From Corythoichthys intestinalis (Eukaryota > Chordata > Actinopteri > Syngnathiformes > Syngnathidae), in NCBI RefSeq assembly GCF_030265065.1, contig NC_080395.1:53225001-53289000 (forward strand): a stretch of DNA of 64,000 nt, given 5' to 3'. A program made the position numbers and the translations under genes. The first letter of the stretch is position 1, and the number at the start of each line of letters is the position of its first letter. The notes under the pieces were generated by a model. The model made no database searches. It was not told where the DNA came from and saw only the letters and a list, made by a program, of their open reading frames with translations. Below, piece by piece: positions 59,047 to 64,000 of the stretch.

Positions 59047-60793
59047 AGTGCGTAATACACCAAAAAGCATATTTATTTCATATTTCACGCAGTGTTTTAT
59101 GCTCCTGAATGAAATGGACCGCTTGGATGTGTGTGGAAGCGATCGTTTTATATATTCAATTTTTGAATCCCGTGCCATGAAAATGAGTGACTTCCGGCTT
59201 CAGTCTCGGGTTTAGGACGAAAGCGAATGTGACGTCACCCGGGTCAGCATCTCACAATAAAGCATTGTTTTATAGCATGTAGATGGACTGCGGCTTCAGC
59301 TGATTTTGCAGATTAATTCATTTATTTTTAGCATCACGCCAGCCAAACTGCTACAGAAAATTGTTGCTGCACCAAGAAGAGGCGTTTGAGCCTTTTTGGG
59401 TTTCAAAAGTTCCCGTTCACCGCGGATATTGGTCAAAACAAGTCCGACAATCAAGAGGCCATTGGACTTACGAGGAAGTGAGTAAACATCGTATTTTGTA
59501 TTCTGTCAAATATTGTGATCATGACACACGTTTTAATACGGAGGTGGCTTGCATTTTGTGGCTGATTGCCCACCGAAAATGCCACTCGGCCGACGACCGG
59601 AGGCTTGTTTTCATCCCACCCCCTCTATACTTGGCTTATTGCCCTCTTCGTGTGCCTGGTGTTCTGTCAAATTTTCAAGCCTATCAGAAATTACAACTTT
59701 GTGTTAAAACTGGCTGCGAATTCAACGATTACAGAGTAAACACTACATACTTTCTTTAAATAAAGAACTATTTACTTACGTTTGATCATGGACGGGCATG
59801 GAGAAAAGTTCTCCTCAGACACATCCTGCCATGTTAGCTGCACAACAACAGCACGCCGCTCTCTAGACTCTCGCTGTTTACGTCTTCGCCATGTAGTAAA
59901 GCATTATTTTACGCCATATTCGTGTTGACCATGTGGCAGCTACGCGCTTCTCCGAAGTCGGCCGGTTTGTCCAGTGGTACTCTCCAGCTGTTTCCCCGGC
60001 AAGCTCTCCTGTCTGCAGCAGTGGAACGAGCTGTAACTTGCTTGCCGCCGGGCGGGTTGCCGATCTGCTTAGACATTCGACGACCCTGCCTCCGTGTGAC
60101 ATGATTCGGTTTAGTTTGTGTGATTTTTCGCTTCAATTAGCGAAAATAAGACTTTGAGACGTCACTGGGTTCGGGTTAGCATGTCGGCTAGCTGGCACAC
60201 CTCTTTGTTTGTCTACATTCTCCGAAGCCGGGGCAGGGAAATGACAAAAACCAGACCAACTACGGTGCCATAAAATATCGTTCGGGAGGTGCGACAGTAA
60301 AGGTGAAATCGACAGTTTTGACGATTATGGAGCAATTTTGCCATGTCGTACTGAATAAATGCATTTTTATTATTTCATGTTCCATTTAGTACAAGAATGT
60401 TATTTGTAATGACCATACCATTTATTTAGCAATTGGGGAAAAATACTTCGACAAAAAGAATATCCTGTAAAAATATTGGAGTAGAGAGACTGAAACAATG
60501 ACATTTTGCGGCCCTCTTCGTCACATTTTCCTCGTTTTGAATGATTCCCCCTCAATGGGCTGAATTATAAATCAGATGAAAACATTACCCTGCTGATGTC
60601 ATCCACCTGTTGGGGACGCTACAACCCTATAATGGTAGGCGCGGCTAAATGGCGGATTAAAAGACTAATTTCTCGTCATCTGTCCTTTGCCAAATTGTTG
60701 TACAGTATATAGTCAAATCGTCTTAAAATATGATTCTAATTCACATAATAATGCTATTTAAGACTTTTTTTTAAAAATCCTGTCGTATGCACT
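59047..60793. mobile_element. TTAA-flanked element with AGTGCRTA ends inside 39-bp direct repeats
   Basis: The ends are AGTGCGTAATAC and GTCGTATGCACT. TTAA adjoins both (59043-59046 and 60794-60797), as in Kolobok or piggyBac insertions. A perfect 39-bp direct repeat flanks it (59008-59046 and 60794-60832). Interior frames, such as 59361-59759 with VPVHRGYWSKQVRQSRGHW, are not recognised by me. Confidence 0.65.
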
Positions 60794-61381
60794 TTAATTC
60801 AGTATTATTTACACATTTCACTGATAACTTAATGATCTAATTACATAAGTCCATTATAGCTTACACTCCATTTTGCTAGTATAACTGTAAGTAACCCAGC
60901 AAATTTCAAGAAATGAAAGCTCTGTAGGCAGCATTTACATATGGTACAAATGGCAATTGACAACAAAGTTTTGATCTGTTAATTTAAGTCATACTGTTTT
61001 GAGGGGATTTTTACATGACTCACGGACAAATGTTTAAAAGACACCCACATTCAGACGCTCAATGGAAGAGACTCTCAGAGGGCGCAGGGAAGCGACACGT
61101 GAACTAGCACCCAATGGTTAAAGGAAGGAAGTCAGGCTACGTCGAGACAGGTCAGTGAATACCCAACCTCCAGGCGTTGTAAATCTTCACCTCATTTCTA
61201 TTCATTCTTCACACTAATAGTGTTTACATCCGGACTATTTCCTTTTGTTTAGAAGCTGTGTTTTATAGAAGAAGACCACTCAGTAACTTGCAAGAAAATG
61301 AATTTTCATTCGGAATCAATGTGGATTTATGATTCATGTGATCTACAGTGTATCGTTACAACACACATTTGCATTGCCTGT

Positions 61382-61507
61382 TTACTCACTGACGGCCACT
61401 GACATCCATCCCATTTGAACTGAGACTGGCAGTGAGTGATCAATGCAAGTCTTCCCATTTCAAATGACATGGATGTCTATCATGGTCAATGGCAGTGAAT
61501 GAGTTGA
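61382..61507. repeat. Palindromic interspersed repeat, copy d
   Basis: It runs from ACTCACTGACGGCCACTGAC to GTCAATGGCAGTGAATGAGT, with arms that are inverted versions of each other. Confidence 0.65.
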
Positions 61508-63362
61508 AAACCTGTCTAATTAAAGGTATAGTTGCTTCATTATTTTTGAATGATTGCTTGTAATCCTGGGTTCCTTTGTCCAACAAGGAGCCGGAAATGG
61601 TAACATCATTAAAAGGTAAATTGGCCACCACATGCCCCTCTAAAAGGGAGTGTGATTTCTCCAAGCAAATCAAAAATGAAATTTTAAAACACTACAGGTG
61701 TTACATTTTTTTCAGGTTATTTTGGTATACATGTTTTTTATTTAAATGATGATAATTCCTAATTATATGGAGTTGATATTTTTGTCATACTGCACTCTTT
61801 AAGGCTAAATGCAAATGGTATGTGTCGTGTTAGTGAGGATGATTTCTTTGATTTCACTGTGGGCAAAAAAAAAAAAATATCCAAACGAATATCAAATCTG
61901 TTTTGAAAGTGTTGCCAGAATTTGCTCAAATATACATAGATATTAGAGTATGACAATGAATTGAAAATGTTGACACAGATATTGATTTTTTTTTTTCACC
62001 CAATTTGATATTATCTACTAAAATTATCTTTTCCAGCATTCTAGTAACAGCCAGCTCGACATGGAGGTGATGATGACAAAGTCCTTCATTGAAGTTAATG
62101 CTAATTGTGATAGGGGTTGATTTCATCTGACGCCTGTCATGTTAGCATTAGCTTCACTTTGGGATAATTCTTGCAAAATTCACTGGAGCTCATTGCCACT
62201 GTGTGGGTCTCAGAAACACACTTCAAAAGGTGAAAACTGCCTGGAAAAACTGCAGTATTTACAAACTCTTTACTTTTGTCACCATTGTGAAAAGCTTTTT
62301 AAGTCTGTGACCATTGAGCCTGTATGAATATTTCAATCAAAAAGGATTACGTTTCATGATCCATGTCATAATAGATTATCAACTAACCTTTGTCTTCTTT
62401 CCTCTGTTGTGCCTGGATTTGCATCTGTACATGTGCATTGCTCAATGTTTGTATAATTACACTATGTGAGCACTGTGTGGCATTTGTTTGGTAACAGATA
62501 CCAAAATAAACACTGTTAAAATAAAAATAAACATAAAATACTGTTTACGTTTGAATCCAATTCTGATCATAACTATTTTAGATGTATTCACTTCTGTGAT
62601 GGGTGCAATGCTTCAGGGCTATCATATAAATAAAATATAGATGTATCTAAAGAACTAAAATTTAAGGGATACGTATGTCATATACCCATGTTTACCAAAT
62701 GTCACTGTGTATGCTCTCTTTATAGTCACCGAATTTCAAGGTTTAAATGAATTATAAATTCCAAAGATGTTTAGCACTTTAAGCGTATGCAGCACCGTCT
62801 CTTCCACACATAAACAGACATTAGTCAGACATTAGTTCATCCGTCATTTGTGATGCTTTGGTCACAGAAGATCATATAATCTTTTAATCCACTTTGTCAT
62901 TAGTTCAGATTTCCCTGAAAATGGGGATTACAGCATCGTCTCCTTAAAAGCAGATTTACAAATCAATCCCAATCCAACCACCAGCAATACAGAATAGATG
63001 TCACAGCATTGATGTTTTCATTTCATTTTGATTGACTTTGGCATGCCTTACATATCTGTTCACGAGGTCCAGCCATGTATTTTCTATAATGCTAGGCATT
63101 TTCATCATCACGGTGTGCTGGAGCCTATCACAGATCATATCCAGCGCTGGCCAGCAGTCAGACCCAGGGCACATATTGTATAAAGGCAGACAACCATCTC
63201 ACATCACCATGTTAGTGGGGACTGACTGGAAGTACACTGTGTGCACCCAAGTATGGAGGCTGTACCACAACGCCATTAGTGAGAAGGTAGAGACGATTAA
63301 TCCAAGGTGTGCTATTGGACGATATTTAATCATTGCATTAAGTGCATCACTCAAACCTATGG
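61508..63362. other. Gene-free AT-rich interval
   Basis: No gene or bounded element is recognised. Short frames here are not conserved and contain low-complexity sequence. Confidence 0.5.
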
Positions 63363-63412
63363 TATAGACTTCAGAATGATCATTATGAAGAATGATCATT
63401 ATGAAGTCTATG
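63363..63412. mobile_element. Minimal 50-bp copy of element Z
   Basis: The two Z ends, TATAGACTTCAGAATG and CATTATGAAGTCTATG, lie almost back to back. The flanks CCTATGG (63356-63362) and TCTATGG (63413-63419) agree at six of seven bases. Confidence 0.65.
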
Positions 63413-64000
63413 TCTATGGTTTCTTAGAATTCTTTTTAAATGAAATGGCAAATTATTCTATGCGCCATAGTGAAAGGAATCCCATTCAATAATGAAGTGG
63501 GCTTTTGACTTCCTCTTTAAAGGATTTAAATAACTGGGTCAATTGTTTGTGACATTACAATTTTTGAGGTGATGTTGCTTCAAAATTCTCCATACACATG
63601 GACTGTATGTGGGCACTTGAAGGTCACAGGGTAGGGTATAGATACAAATGTCCTTCATAGTGACACGTCACCTGCAGCTGCGCCACTAACATTAATCAAA
63701 TACTCACCGGACACACCTTCAGGTTCACCTACACAATCTAATGAGATATCATTTTGTAAAGACAGTTTCCTTGCTAGGAACACATTTCATAGCCCTTGTA
63801 ACACAAAATCCAAATTCGGGGCTACAGTCCAAACCATTCAATGAAACAAACGAACAAAAAAATTAAATTAAAAAGACAAAGAAAAAAAACCCCCACTTAC
63901 TTCTCTCAAGTAAATCAATTAAAGCAATACAATTCTGAGTGCGGTGCAGTTTGACACCATCTTATTATCAGCATATCTTCAAGTGACGCTGTTACCTACC
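63413..64000. other. Right edge, nothing recognised
   Basis: AT-rich sequence to the end of the window with no feature that I can support. Confidence 0.4.

Noticed and set aside
59361-59759. 133-codon frame as a host gene
   Set aside because: It lies inside a bounded mobile element, has no recognised homologue, and its surroundings look like element sequence.
63032-63367. 111-codon plus-strand frame
   Set aside because: The sequence resembles common non-coding fish repeat DNA and has no domain.
1-64000. Retroviral, LTR or Polinton-type element
   Set aside because: No paired long terminal repeats, reverse transcriptase, capsid or envelope-like frame was recognised anywhere.
1-64000. tRNA, rRNA, snRNA genes or CRISPR arrays
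   Set aside because: No cloverleaf, ribosomal or spacer-repeat pattern was found by eye; a covariance-model scan would be needed to exclude small RNA genes.

Overview
The window is vertebrate nuclear DNA, almost certainly from a teleost fish. It has split genes with GT-AG introns and orthologues of vertebrate genes. It is dense in Tc1-like elements, hAT-type non-autonomous elements and palindromic repeats, and has many CA/TA microsatellites and homopolymer runs. No bacterial-style operon, CRISPR array, tRNA or rRNA was seen, and nothing that I could assign to a retrovirus or LTR element.

Seven protein-coding genes can be built exon by exon with consistent reading phase. From left to right: ERCC5/XPG (minus, 5' part only, 1-8145); BLZF1/golgin-45 (plus, complete, 8918-15087); TRMT10C/MRPP1 (minus, single coding exon, 16137-17567); TXNL4B (plus, complete, 18056-19762); MRPL16 (plus, complete, 21975-25271); CENPQ (plus, 8 exons over 13 kb, 26537-39813); and a class A G-protein-coupled receptor (minus, two coding exons, 41906-45891). 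ERCC5/BLZF1 and TRMT10C/TXNL4B are head to head, with 772 and 488 bases between start codons, which suggests two shared promoters. BLZF1 and TRMT10C converge tail to tail. The genes serve unrelated housekeeping roles: DNA repair, Golgi structure, mitochondrial tRNA processing, splicing, mitochondrial translation and the kinetochore. Two introns, one in ERCC5 and one in BLZF1, appear to use GC donors.

Most of the rest is layered transposon debris. The introns of ERCC5 (intron 4), MRPL16 (intron 2) and CENPQ (introns 2, 3 and 6) are nests of elements inserted into one another. Many insertions can be proved by target-site duplications that I read directly: 8 bp for hAT-like elements, TA for Tc1-like elements, and 7 bp for a family here called Z with CATAGACTTCATAATG ends. 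An 18-bp duplication flanks a GC-rich retroposed insert. From about 46 kb to the right edge I found no gene, only repeats and plain AT-rich DNA.

The most unusual items are: a two-element composite (X carrying Y) present at identical internal positions in two different introns; the Z family with 7-bp duplications, including a 50-bp minimal copy; a terminal-inverted-repeat element flanked by perfect 39-bp direct repeats that each carry TTAA at both ends; a 72-bp perfect palindrome inside an MRPL16 intron; and a three-member hAT family, one copy split by another copy in inverse orientation and one by a Tc1-like element. I saw no clear new cellular system; the novelty lies in the repeats. Element names X, Y, Z, V and W are labels used only here.
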